Shown piece by piece: positions 7,806 to 15,438 of a DNA stretch of 64,000 bases. The notes below the pieces were generated by a model that did no database searches, was not told the origin of the DNA, and worked only from the letters and a program-made list of their open reading frames with translations. The DNA lies in assembly GCF_041415945.1 (NCBI RefSeq), contig NZ_JBGCUS010000001.1, forward strand, positions 4,186,501 through 4,250,500. The letters are read 5' to 3'. The position numbers were made by a program, and so were the translations under genes. The first letter of the stretch is position 1, and every line of letters starts with the position of its first letter. The stretch is from Ancylobacter sp. IITR112. Its GTDB lineage: Bacteria > Pseudomonadota > Alphaproteobacteria > Rhizobiales > Xanthobacteraceae.

Positions 7806-8696
7806 ATGCTGGACTATCCCTCCCTCGCGGCCCTCGCCGCCGTGGTTAGCGAAGGCTCGTTCGAGCGCGCCGCCGCCGTTCTGTCGGTGACGCCATCGGC
7901 GGTGTCGCAGCGTGTGCGCGGGCTGGAGGAGCGGCTCGGCGCCATTCTCGTCGTGCGCGGCCAGCCCTGCGCGCCGACGCCGCTCGGCCGCACGCTCTGC
8001 GCCCATCTCGACCGTGTGCGCCTGCTGGAGCATGACCTCGCCCCGGCGCTCGGCACCGGCACGGCGGCGGATGAGCGGCTCACCCTGCCGGTGGCGGTGA
8101 ACGCCGACAGCCTCGCGACCTGGTTTCCGGCGGCGGCCGCCGATTTCGCGCGGAACGCGCAGGTCTCGCTCGACATCGCGCTCGACGATGAGGGCCATAC
8201 CGCGGCGCGGCTGCGGGCCGGCGAGGTGCTGGCCGCGGTCACCGCCGAGCGCGAGCCGGTGCAGGGCTGCCGGACCGTGCCGCTGGGCGCGCTGCGCTAT
8301 GCCGCCTGCGCCAGCCCGGATTTTGCCGCGCGCCATTTTCCGAGCGGCGTGACGGCGGAGGCGCTGCACGCCGCGCCATGCCTGCGCTTCGACCGGCGCG
8401 ATTTCCTGCAGGCGCGCTGGGCGCGGGAGGCGCTCGGGGTGGAGCGGCTCGGCCCGGTGCATTGGGTGCCGTCGACGCAGGGCTTTCTCGACCTGACGCG
8501 GGCCGGGCTGGGCTGGGGCATGCATCCCGCGGTGATGGTGGACGAACTGCTCGCCGCCGGCCGTCTGGTCGAGCTGGCGCCGGGGCGGCGGATCGAGGTG
8601 CCGCTCTATTGGACCGTCACCCGCCTCCACGCCGGCGCGCTGCGCCAGCTCACCCGCGCCGTGCGCGCCGCCGCCGGCGCCACCCTGGCACGGTGA
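7806..8696 (+). CDS. argP: LysR-type regulator ArgP/LysG
   Basis: A 296-residue LysR-type transcriptional regulator. The N-terminal helix-turn-helix covers about residues 3-60 (LAALAAVVSEGSFERAA, then LSVTPSAVSQRVRGLEERLG), followed by a periplasmic-binding-protein-like effector domain. ArgP (IciA/LysG) proteins sense basic amino acids and activate the linked exporter. Divergent placement beside a LysE/ArgO gene supports this over a generic LysR call. The start ATG lies one base after a 19-bp palindrome, consistent with negative autoregulation. The length is standard for the family and no unusual residues were seen. Confidence 0.88.
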   Translation: MLDYPSLAALAAVVSEGSFERAAAVLSVTPSAVSQRVRGLEERLGAILVVRGQPCAPTPLGRTLCAHLDRVRLLEHDLAPALGTGTAADERLTLPVAVNADSLATWFPAAAADFARNAQVSLDIALDDEGHTAARLRAGEVLAAVTAEREPVQGCRTVPLGALRYAACASPDFAARHFPSGVTAEALHAAPCLRFDRRDFLQARWAREALGVERLGPVHWVPSTQGFLDLTRAGLGWGMHPAVMVDELLAAGRLVELAPGRRIEVPLYWTVTRLHAGALRQLTRAVRAAAGATLAR

Positions 8697-8773
8697 CGCC
8701 CCCCGCACGGGAGGACGCCGCGACGCCTTCAGGTCCCTTCGCAACACCGCTATGCGCCTCTGCGGGAATTGCG

Positions 8774-9400
8774 CTAGGAGGCGGCATCGCGGGTGTCCGC
8801 CCGCTCGGTAAATCCGAGCAGCAATGTCTTCGCGATGTCCCGCGCCTGCGAGGCAAGCGCCTCATCCGGCAGTTCGCCGGCGGTCCAGAACGACAGTACG
8901 CCGCGAAAGGCGAAGGCGAGCTGTTGCGGCAGACAGCGCAGCGCGCGCTCCCTGTGTGTCGCGGCCAGGCCGTCGCCGGCGCCCAGCGCCAGCGACCAAA
9001 GAGTCGTGGAGTGCGCCAGCACCTTTCCGGGGGACGGGCCGGCCGTGCCGATCCAGCCCATCACGACGCGGTTTATCTCCGGCTCCTCCAGCATCACCCC
9101 GGCCGCCATGTCGATCGCCAGCAGCACCCTGCCGGCAGCATCGGGCGGCGGCGACAGCGCGGCAAAGCGCCGGGTCATCGTCTCGATCCGCCGCCCCGAC
9201 AGGGCGTGCATGATCGCCGCCTTGCTGCCGAACTGATTGAACGGCGTGGCGAAACTAACCCCGGCCTCGGTGGCAAGATCGCGCATCGAGAAATCGGCCT
9301 TGCCCCGGCGCAGCAGCCGCTCCGCCGCGTCCAGCACGCGCTGGCGCACCGGCTCGCCGCGCGCGGCGGCCGGCGCCGATTGGGTCTTGTTTCCGGTCAT
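8774..9400 (-). CDS. TetR-family transcriptional regulator
   Basis: A 208-residue TetR-type repressor. The DNA-binding domain is at about residues 19-65 (RVLDAAERLLRRGKADFSMRDLATEAGVS, with FNQFGSKAAIMHAL as the recognition part), and the remaining helices form a ligand-binding domain of unknown specificity. It is divergent from an SDR dehydrogenase with 48 bp between the starts, and a 20-bp perfect palindrome fills that gap. The simplest reading is a repressor of both itself and the SDR gene, released by the SDR's substrate or a related compound. The effector cannot be predicted. Confidence 0.88.
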   Translation of the reverse strand: MTGNKTQSAPAAARGEPVRQRVLDAAERLLRRGKADFSMRDLATEAGVSFATPFNQFGSKAAIMHALSGRRIETMTRRFAALSPPPDAAGRVLLAIDMAAGVMLEEPEINRVVMGWIGTAGPSPGKVLAHSTTLWSLALGAGDGLAATHRERALRCLPQQLAFAFRGVLSFWTAGELPDEALASQARDIAKTLLLGFTERADTRDAAS

Positions 9401-9405
9401 GGCTT

Positions 9406-9425
9406 ATCTATATCATGATATAGAT
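9406..9425. promoter_or_regulatory. Perfect 20-bp palindrome, TetR operator
   Basis: ATCTATATCATGATATAGAT is fully self-complementary. It lies six bases before the tetR start codon and 24 bp before the SDR start, the sole AT-rich element in the spacer. TetR dimers typically bind perfect or near-perfect palindromes of this size between divergent genes. Confidence 0.7.
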
Positions 9426-9448
9426 CTAATCATCGCCGGAGTTGTACC

Positions 9449-10303
9449 ATGGCTTCCGCCCCCAACCCATTCGCCCCCAAGACATTTCTCATCACAGGCG
9501 TCAGTTCCGGCCTCGGGCGCGCCTTTGCCCTGGGCGCGCTTGCGGCGGGCCACTCGGTGATCGGCACCATGCGGCGGCAGGCTGACGCCGACGCCTTCGC
9601 CGCGCTCGCTCCCGGCCGCGCGCACCCGCTGACGCTGGATGTGACCGATTTCGACGCGATCCCGGCGGCGACCACTGAGGCCGAACGGCAGGTCGGGCCG
9701 ATCGACGTGCTGGTGAACAATGCGGGCTATGGCCATGAGGGTGTGCTGGAAGAATCGTCCATGGACGATCTGCAGCGCCAGTTCGCCGCCAATGTCTTCG
9801 GACCCGTCGCGATGATCAAGGCGGTGCTGCCGGGCATGCGCGCGCGGCGGCGCGGCCATATCATCAACGTCACCTCCATGGGCGGTTTCATCACCATGCC
9901 CGGAATCTCATTTTACTGCGGCAGCAAATTCGCGCTGGAAGGCATCTCCGAGGCGCTCGGCAAGGAGGTGGCGAACTTTGGCATTCGGGTGACCGCGCTG
10001 GCGCCCGGCCAATTTCGCACCGATTGGGCGGGACGCTCGATGGAGCGCACGCCGCGCAGCATCGCCGACTATGACGCGGTGATGGACCCGGTCCGCGCCG
10101 CGCGACAGGCCAAGAGCGGCCATCAGCCCGGCGACCCGGCCAAGGCGGCGCAGGCATTGCTCACCCTGGTCGATGCGGAGAACCCGCCGGTGCGGCTGTT
10201 CCTCGGCGACGATGCCTTGGGACTAGTCGAACAGAAACTCGACCGCATGCGCGACGAAATCAGTGCGTGGGAGGCGCTGTCGCGCTCGACCAGCTTCGCC
10301 TAG
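9449..10303 (+). CDS. Short-chain dehydrogenase/reductase
   Basis: A 284-residue classical SDR. The NAD(P)-binding motif ITGVSSGLGRAFA is at about residues 14-26, NNAGYGHEG near 90, and the catalytic Ser-Tyr-Lys set is seen as NVTSMGGF (Ser about 143) and YCGSKFAL (Tyr about 156, Lys 160). The sequence resembles broadly annotated SDR oxidoreductases acting on lipids or xenobiotic carbonyls. Substrate is not predictable. It is controlled presumably by the divergent TetR protein. No partner gene follows: the next DNA is transposon debris, so an original operon may have been cut off here. Confidence 0.88.
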   Translation: MASAPNPFAPKTFLITGVSSGLGRAFALGALAAGHSVIGTMRRQADADAFAALAPGRAHPLTLDVTDFDAIPAATTEAERQVGPIDVLVNNAGYGHEGVLEESSMDDLQRQFAANVFGPVAMIKAVLPGMRARRRGHIINVTSMGGFITMPGISFYCGSKFALEGISEALGKEVANFGIRVTALAPGQFRTDWAGRSMERTPRSIADYDAVMDPVRAARQAKSGHQPGDPAKAAQALLTLVDAENPPVRLFLGDDALGLVEQKLDRMRDEISAWEALSRSTSFA

Positions 10304-10321
10304 AGAGCGCCCGGGTCGCCC

Positions 10322-10411
10322 GCCGTCGTCCTGCGGCGCATCCTTCCCCTGCGCCCCGTTGTCGATCACATAGACGATGCCGCTCACCACCTGCCGGTCA
10401 TTGCACTTCAA
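10322..10411 (-). pseudogene. IS5-family transposase remnant
   Basis: A 30-codon minus-strand fragment reads CNDRQVVSGIVYVIDNGAQ then KDAPQDDG. This matches the N-terminal pattern of IS5/IS427-group transposases (DDRxVxxGIxxVxxNGxxWKDAPxxYG). The rest of the transposase is absent: the frame runs into the tail region of the SDR gene. It is a decayed mobile-element scar beside the other truncated genes. Identification rests on a short motif recalled from the family, hence the modest confidence. Confidence 0.5.
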
Positions 10412-10460
10412 TGAATCCTGAACCTAGGTGCCAGCCGGCGACACAGCGGCGGGAGGGTGT

Positions 10461-10907
10461 CTACAGCCGCATGCGGGCGAGATCGCCCCGCTCGTAGAAG
10501 GAGACTATCCGCGTCACCGAGAAGGCGATGATGAAATAGATCAACGCCGTCGCGGTGAGAATCTCGATCGGCCGTGCGGTGGAATCGGCAATCATCTGAC
10601 CCTGATACATCAGGTCCGCCATACCGACGGCGGAGACCAGCGCGCTTTCCTTGAATAGGGTCACGCAGTTGGAGAGCAATGTCGGGACGGCGCGCAGGAC
10701 CGTCTGGGGCAGGATCACATAGGGCACGCTCACCCGCGCTGGCAGGCCGAGCGCGACACAGGCATCGCGCTGTTCGGCGCCGATGGATCTGAGCGCCGCA
10801 CGAAAGCTCTCGCTGGAAATGGCGCCCATATAGAGCGAGAGGGTGAGCACGGTGGAGAACACATTGCCTAGTTCCATGCCGAGGATCGCCGGCAGGCAGA
10901 AAAAGAA
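10461..10907 (-). pseudogene. Amino-acid ABC transporter permease, N-terminally truncated
   Basis: The C-terminal ~148 residues of a His/Glu/Gln/Arg/opine-type ABC permease. It shows LYMGAISSESFRAALRSIGAEQ then DACVALGL, the EAA loop that docks the ATPase, and further helices ending GDLARMRL. A full-length member has about 215-240 residues with two or more additional N-terminal helices. Homology stops abruptly at RFFFCLPAIL, about position 10907, where a plus-strand MocR fragment begins. Neither the ATPase nor the binding protein is nearby. It is a non-functional fragment left by a deletion. Confidence 0.75.
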
Positions 10908-11469
10908 CCGGTCCGGCAATGGGCCAGTCTCGCCGCCACCCTCTATCGCGAGCTGGATCCCGACGCCGCAGGGGAGTTGCTCGGCGAGGGCGATCCGCAG
11001 GGTTACGAGCCCCTCCGCATCGCCATTGCGGAGCACGTCGCGCTCAGCCGCGGCCTCACCTGCACCCCGCATAACATCGTCATCTTCGCGGGAGCGCAGC
11101 ATGCGGTGGACCTCGCCTGCCGTGTCCTGCTCACGCGCGGTGAGCAGGTCTGGTGCGAGGATCCGGGCTATGATGGCATCTACGCCTCGGCGACAGCGGC
11201 GGGTGCCATTCCCGTGGCCATACCTGTCGACGAATTAGGGATCGTGGTGGAGCGGGGCATGGCTCTCGCGCCTGATGCCCGCCTCGTCTATGTCTCGCCG
11301 TCCAAACAATTTCCGCTCGGCATGGAACTGAGCCTCGAACGGCGACATGCCCTGCTGCAATGGGCCAGCGCCGCCGGCGCCTGGGTGCTGGAGGACGACC
11401 ACGATACGGAGTTCTGCTATGCGGGCCGCCCGATGCCGGCACTGCACGCGCTGGATCGAGAGGGCCGCG
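10908..11469 (+). pseudogene. MocR/GabR-type PLP-dependent regulator, truncated at both ends
   Basis: A ~187-codon fragment of the aminotransferase-like domain of a MocR-family (GntR-HTH plus fold-type I aminotransferase) regulator. It starts at PVRQWASLAATLYRE. It contains LGEGDPQGYEPLRIAIAEH, FAGAQHAVDLACRVLL, the PLP-binding ED-PGY segment, YVSPSKQFPLG and VLEDDHDTEF. The N-terminal DNA-binding domain is missing at the junction with the permease fragment. The C-terminal part, including the lysine that would bind PLP, is removed by the IS3-type element inserted at 11470. The sequence across the far end of the element does not resume this gene, so the remainder was deleted rather than simply interrupted. 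Confidence 0.75.
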
Positions 11470-11495
11470 TGACGTTGCCCCCTGAATGCCCTCGT

Positions 11496-12317
11496 TCATA
11501 ACCAGAATCCGTTCTGGTTGTGGTCCTGCCTGGACCGGGCTGCGAACTCGTTTGGGGTAAGGCCGCCGAGGCTCGTGTGAGGCCGGTGGCCGTTGTAGTC
11601 GATCCGCCAAGCTTCGATGATCCGACGTGCCATCGGCAAGCCCTGGAACAGGTGCTCGTTCAGACATTCGTCGCGGAAGCGGCCGTTCAGGCTCTCGACG
11701 AAGGCGTTCTGAACCGGCTTGCCGGGAGCGATGTAGTGCCACTCGACACCTGTGTCCTGCTGCCAACGCAGGACCGCGTGCGAGGTCAGTTCGGTGCCGT
11801 TGTCGCTGACGACCATGAGCGGCTTGCCACGACGTTGGATGATGGCGTCCAGCTCCCGTACGACCCGGTGGCTCGACAGCGACGTGTCGGCCACGAGCGC
11901 CAGGCACTCCCGGGTGAAGTCGTCGACGATCACCAGCACGCGGAACCGGCGTCCGTCCGCGAGCACATCGGAGACGAAGTCCAGGCTCCATCGCTGGTTG
12001 GGTGCCTGCGGCAAGGTCATCGGCGCTCGCGTGCCAAGCGCTCGCTTGCGTCCGCCGCGACGGCGCACCGACAGCCGCTCCTCGCGGTAGAGCCTGAAGA
12101 GCTTCTTGTGGTTGATCTCCTTGCCCTCTCGCCGAAGCAGGATCAGCAGACGCCGATAGCCGAACCGCCGACGCAAGCTCGCCAGCTCACGAAGGCGCTG
12201 GCGGAGCGCGGTATCGTCGCCTCGCGTCGAGGCGTAGCGATAGGTCTTCGGCTCGATGCCGATGAGGCCGCACGCACGCCGCTGCGAGTAGCCCTTCTCC
12301 TCGATCGCCCAGGTCAC
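11496..12317 (-). CDS. IS3-family transposase OrfB (DDE integrase core)
   Basis: A 273-residue frame with an HTH_21-type N-terminus ([16 protein letters not shown]) and an rve integrase core. The DDE triad is recognisable in RWSLDFVSD (first Asp), VVSDNGTE (second Asp) and [11 protein letters not shown] (Glu). The closing [11 protein letters not shown] is typical. It lies in the -1 frame relative to orfA and stays open upstream to the slip site at 12347-12353, so the active transposase is an OrfAB fusion. A GTG start at 12317 is nominal. No stop codon or lost catalytic residue was seen, so the element appears able to move. Confidence 0.92.
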   Translation of the reverse strand: MTWAIEEKGYSQRRACGLIGIEPKTYRYASTRGDDTALRQRLRELASLRRRFGYRRLLILLRREGKEINHKKLFRLYREERLSVRRRGGRKRALGTRAPMTLPQAPNQRWSLDFVSDVLADGRRFRVLVIVDDFTRECLALVADTSLSSHRVVRELDAIIQRRGKPLMVVSDNGTELTSHAVLRWQQDTGVEWHYIAPGKPVQNAFVESLNGRFRDECLNEHLFQGLPMARRIIEAWRIDYNGHRPHTSLGGLTPNEFAARSRQDHNQNGFWL

Positions 12318-12340
12318 GACCTTCCTCCGGGAACTGGGCG

Positions 12341-12607
12341 TCAGAAGTTTTTTCCAAGAGCCTCGCGGAGAGTGGCTACGTCGAGCATCGACTCGGCCAG
12401 AAGCTTCTTCAGCTTCCGGTTTTCCTCCTCGAGCGCCTTAAGGTTGCGGGCGTCGGACACCTCCATCCCGCCGTACTTCGTGCGCCACGTGTAGAAGGTC
12501 GCGTCGCTGATCCCGTGCTTCCGGCAGAGGTCCACGACCGGGATTCCGGCCTGGTGCTCCTTCAGGATCCCGATGATCTGTTCCTCGCTGAACCGGCTCT
12601 TGCGCAT
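12341..12607 (-). CDS. IS3-family transposase OrfA (HTH protein)
   Basis: An 88-residue protein with a transposase_8 helix-turn-helix ([29 protein letters not shown]; residues about 6-45) and a C-terminal leucine-zipper-like coiled coil ([17 protein letters not shown]). It binds the IS ends and, as OrfA alone, usually limits transposition. Its last codons contain the slippery AAAAAAC, after which it stops; a -1 shift there fuses it to OrfB. Confidence 0.92.
   Translation of the reverse strand: MRKSRFSEEQIIGILKEHQAGIPVVDLCRKHGISDATFYTWRTKYGGMEVSDARNLKALEEENRKLKKLLAESMLDVATLREALGKNF
12347..12353 (-). other. Programmed -1 frameshift slip site of the IS3 element
   Basis: The minus strand reads GGA AAA AAC TTC TGA at the end of orfA, giving the canonical heptamer A_AAA_AAC just before the orfA stop. 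In the -1 frame the reading is open from here into orfB with no stop, as needed for an OrfAB fusion transposase. Confidence 0.75.
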
Positions 12608-12668
12608 CGTCCGTCTCCTCTCGACGGATCCTAGCTTCTGAGCGGGGTCATTTCAGGGGGCAACGTCA

Positions 12669-12734
12669 CGGTGAGGCTACGCAGAGACCCGCCCCAGCCA
12701 CACAGGCAGCGGCCCGGTAAAACTTCTTCGGCAT
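12669..12734 (-). pseudogene. Secreted protein gene cut after 22 codons by the IS
   Basis: A minus-strand start with a strong ribosome-binding site (AGGAGGGGAAAT then ATG) encodes a signal-peptide-like MPKKFYRAAACVAGAGLCVASP, then meets a TGA supplied by the first bases of the IS end. It follows the SMP-30 gene in the same direction, so it was probably the last gene of the catabolic operon. A periplasmic solute-binding protein is the natural guess, but nothing beyond the signal peptide remains to test it. Confidence 0.55.
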
Positions 12735-12941
12735 ATTTCCCCTCCTAGGAAAACGTTTCGATCGTTGAGTATTCGACGTTTGCGTAATCGCTTTTTCTTA
12801 TCGAAGGCCGTCAGCCGCCCCCTTCGGTCGCGGACCGCCCGTGGGCAGCGCTCCGCGACAGCCGCACAGGCGCGCGGCATCGGCTGGGGCCGTGGCCAGG
12901 CCCCCGCGCACAGGAAAAGGCATGAAGCTTGTGGTGGACGC

Positions 12942-13865
12942 TCAGACGCTGTCGGCGAACAGAAGGGCTCGATCGACCCGCCAGACATATGAGGGTCCGG
13001 TCATGTATAGAAACTGCCGCTCGGGGCCACCGAACGTAATATTGGTCAGTCGCTCATCGGTTTCGATCAGACCGCACAGATCGCCCGAAGGATCGAGAAT
13101 CCATAAGCCGCCCGGTCCCGTGCAATAGACGCGGCCAGCGGCATCAACTTTCATGCCGTCGGGAACGCCGGGGCGATCGTCGCCGCCGAGATCGGCGAAG
13201 AGGCGGCGATCCTTCAGCGTCCCATCGTCGGCGACGGAATATGCGTGGATCAGCTTCCGCCAGGTGTCGTTGACATAGAAGGCCTTCTCGTCAGGGGAAA
13301 AGGCCAGCCCGTTGGCGGCGCCAAATCCATCATCGTCCAGCAGTTCTACCTGCCCGCGCACGATGCGGTAGACTGCTGAAAAGGGGTGTCCCTTCCTCGG
13401 ATCTTCGTCCGACCGTACGGAATCGGCGGATGAATCCGTGAAATATATCTCGCCGCTCGACTTGACGACAACGTCATTAGGAGTGTTCAGGCGCCTGCCA
13501 TTGTAGAATTCCGCGATGATCTGCACCTCACCCGCCATGTCGATCTTGCCGACGTGTCTCTGGCCATAGCCGCAGTAGATGATGCTGCCATCATGGTTCC
13601 GCGTCAGCCCATTCGGCCCGATCAGCGTCACATCCCGCCCTGCGATGTGGAAATGGCGCGGCTCGGACACCGGCGACCGCTCGACGAAATTGTCCGCGAA
13701 GATCGACAGCCCTTCGGTTGGACTCCATTGCACAATGGCATCCCCCGCGATGTCAGTGAACTTCAGATGTCCGCCGGACTCGTCATCGACCCAGACCGGC
13801 CCTTCAAAGAAGGCGCTGCGGTCCTCGATCAATTTTTCGACCCGCGAGGCGGGAACAACGATCAT
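12942..13865 (-). CDS. SMP-30/gluconolactonase-family hydrolase
   Basis: A ~307-residue six-bladed beta-propeller lactonase of the SMP-30/gluconolactonase/LRE family. The metal ligands are in place: Glu in FFEGPVWVD, Asn in NTPNDVVV, Asn in AANGLAFSPDE and Asp in GVPDGMKVD. Members hydrolyse sugar or other lactones using a divalent cation. I start at the internal ATG (MIVVPASR), which has TTTGGAG 8 nt upstream, rather than the ATG 21 bp earlier. It lies 105 bp downstream of the FAH-family gene on the same strand. In this cluster it may open a lactone formed after Baeyer-Villiger or ring oxidation, but the true substrate is unknown. Confidence 0.85.
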   Translation of the reverse strand: MIVVPASRVEKLIEDRSAFFEGPVWVDDESGGHLKFTDIAGDAIVQWSPTEGLSIFADNFVERSPVSEPRHFHIAGRDVTLIGPNGLTRNHDGSIIYCGYGQRHVGKIDMAGEVQIIAEFYNGRRLNTPNDVVVKSSGEIYFTDSSADSVRSDEDPRKGHPFSAVYRIVRGQVELLDDDGFGAANGLAFSPDEKAFYVNDTWRKLIHAYSVADDGTLKDRRLFADLGGDDRPGVPDGMKVDAAGRVYCTGPGGLWILDPSGDLCGLIETDERLTNITFGGPERQFLYMTGPSYVWRVDRALLFADSV

Positions 13866-13970
13866 AAGCCAATCTCCAAACCGCATATTGCTGCGGATCC
13901 GCGCTCGGTAGGCGCAAATCGGGCAGCGGTCCCGCCCAAGCTTTCCGGTCCTCGAGAGCGCGGCGTGTCC

Positions 13971-14822
13971 TCAGGAACGGACGAGTTCCATTTCCAGGGC
14001 ATCGGCCGGGACCGCGTCGCTGATCGGGTTGCGCAGCGTGCCAATGCCTTCGATCTCGATTTCACAGACGTCGCCATGTTTGAGGAAGATGGGCGGCGTA
14101 CGGGCGTAGCCCACCCCCGCCGGCGTGCCGGTGGCGATGATGTCGCCGGGCTCCAGCGTCATGCATTCCGACAGCACCGAGACGAGTGTCGCGACGCTGA
14201 AGATCATGTTGCCCGTGTTGCCGTCCTGCATGACCTTGCCATTGACCCGCGAGGTGATACGCAGGCCATGAGCGCCGGACGGCAGTGCATCGGCGGTCAC
14301 CAGTTCCGGGCCGAACGATCCCGACCGGTCGAAATTCTTGCCGATGGTCCACTGGGTGGATTTTCTCTGGTAGTCACGCACCGAGCCATCGTTGAAGCAG
14401 GTATAGCCTGCGACGTGGCAAAGGGCCTGCGCGGGGGAAACGCGGGATGCCGTCCTGCCGATGACCACGGCAAGTTCGGCCTCGAAATCCAGTTTTTCGG
14501 ACATTGACGGGCGTATCAGCGGCGCACCGGGACTGGCGATGGAGGTGATCGCCCGCAGGAAGATGGCGGGATAATCCGGAATCGGATTTCCCCCCTCTTT
14601 CGCGTGGTCGGTATAGTTCAGGCCGACGCAGATAATCTTGCCCGGTCGCGTGAGTGGGGGGAGCAACTGCACATCCACGACAGCGAACTCGCCGCCCGTC
14701 GCACCGCCCGGATCCGAAACGATATCAAGAATGCAGCGCGCCGCCGAATATTCACGTATCCGCTCGCCGATGCGAGCGCCGTGGCGTACCTGTCCATCGC
14801 GCATATAGGTTACAAGTCTCAT
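13971..14822 (-). CDS. Fumarylacetoacetate hydrolase-family protein
   Basis: A 283-residue FAH-family enzyme. The N-terminal cap (MRLVTYMRDGQVRHGARIGE) is followed by the catalytic core with VGLNYTDHAKE, the metal-binding Glu pair in DFEAELAVVIG, and FNDGSVRDYQR, ending with TGTPAGVGYARTP. The family includes 2-hydroxyhepta-2,4-diene-1,7-dioate isomerases, acylpyruvases and oxaloacetate decarboxylases, which process ring-cleavage products with Mg or Mn. The start is the ATG giving MRLVTY; upstream in-frame codons lack homology. It sits between the Dabb and SMP-30 genes and near a phenolic hydroxylase, which suggests aromatic or cyclic-compound catabolism. The exact reaction cannot be assigned. 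Confidence 0.88.
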   Translation of the reverse strand: MRLVTYMRDGQVRHGARIGERIREYSAARCILDIVSDPGGATGGEFAVVDVQLLPPLTRPGKIICVGLNYTDHAKEGGNPIPDYPAIFLRAITSIASPGAPLIRPSMSEKLDFEAELAVVIGRTASRVSPAQALCHVAGYTCFNDGSVRDYQRKSTQWTIGKNFDRSGSFGPELVTADALPSGAHGLRITSRVNGKVMQDGNTGNMIFSVATLVSVLSECMTLEPGDIIATGTPAGVGYARTPPIFLKHGDVCEIEIEGIGTLRNPISDAVPADALEMELVRS

Positions 14823-14995
14823 CGGCGTCGTACCTTTGCAGTTAAGTTCAGGAGGGCCGGTCCTCGACCGGCCTTGCGGGAGCTGTTCACCCCCGATTTC
14901 AGCGGCGCTCCGGCCGAACCCCGCGCGTGGATCCGGCCCGGCCGCGCGATCACCCTGCGCGAATGCGCCGGGCGCCATAGCCCCGTGGTCGCGGC

Positions 14996-15289
14996 TCAGT
15001 CTGATATCTGTCCCGCCACACGGTGGGATAGGATCGGCGCTACGCGGTCGCGGATGAATGCCTTGTGGATGGGATTATCCTGATAACTCTTCCATCCGGC
15101 TTCGTCCTTGAATGTTGCCGTCAAGATGTAATTGGCGTTGCCTTCGCGAAACTCGAGATCCGGTCCGTGCGTTGCCGCAACCACGTCTGGAATGAGTTTC
15201 ATCATCTCCGTCATATCTCGATTAAAGTCAGAGATCTGATCGGCGCTGACGCCCTCCTTCCAGAAGAACATCACGATATGCTTGATCAT
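14996..15289 (-). CDS. Dabb-domain (stress-responsive alpha/beta barrel) protein
   Basis: A 97-residue single Dabb domain (MIKHIVMFFWKEGVSADQISDF at the N-terminus, HGPDLEF and YILTATFKDEAGWKSYQDNPIHKAF further on). These dimeric ferredoxin-like barrels occur as small enzymes or accessory proteins in degradation and polyketide-like clusters. Some catalyse cyclisation or decarboxylation of unstable intermediates. Here it lies between the flavin hydroxylase and the FAH gene on the same strand, so it probably handles an intermediate of that pathway. No catalytic residue can be assigned with confidence. Confidence 0.85.
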   Translation of the reverse strand: MIKHIVMFFWKEGVSADQISDFNRDMTEMMKLIPDVVAATHGPDLEFREGNANYILTATFKDEAGWKSYQDNPIHKAFIRDRVAPILSHRVAGQISD

Positions 15290-15404
15290 GTCAGGCCTGT
15301 CTTTCTTGGCATAGGCACGCCGCAGCGGCGGGTTTCGGACGCTGCGGCCATCGGGCTCTCGCCGTTGCCGCGGCCTGTTCGCCGCGACAACGGGAGCCGA
15401 GGCC

Positions 15405-15438
15405 GGGTTACGCCTGGGCCCGGGTTACGCCTGGGCCC
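15405..15438. repeat. 17-bp tandem duplication across the hydroxylase stop codon
   Basis: The 17-bp unit GGGTTACGCCTGGGCCC occurs twice head to tail (15405-15421 and 15422-15438). The second copy encodes the last residues and TAA of the flavin hydroxylase, so the stop codon is present twice. It looks like a recent slippage event with no effect on the protein. Confidence 0.85.

Larger units (their letters stand above)
11470..12668 (-). mobile_element. IS3-family insertion sequence, 1199 bp, intact
   Basis: A complete two-ORF IS3-family element read on the minus strand. Both ends begin TGACGTTGCCCCCTGAA, a perfect 17-bp terminal inverted repeat. It encodes orfA, orfB and a canonical A_AAA_AAC slip site. 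Flanking bases (GCCGCG on the left, CGGTGA on the right) show no target duplication. The genes on the two sides are different truncated genes, so the element has mediated or survived an adjacent deletion. The subgroup looks IS407-like, but I cannot confirm it. Confidence 0.9.
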
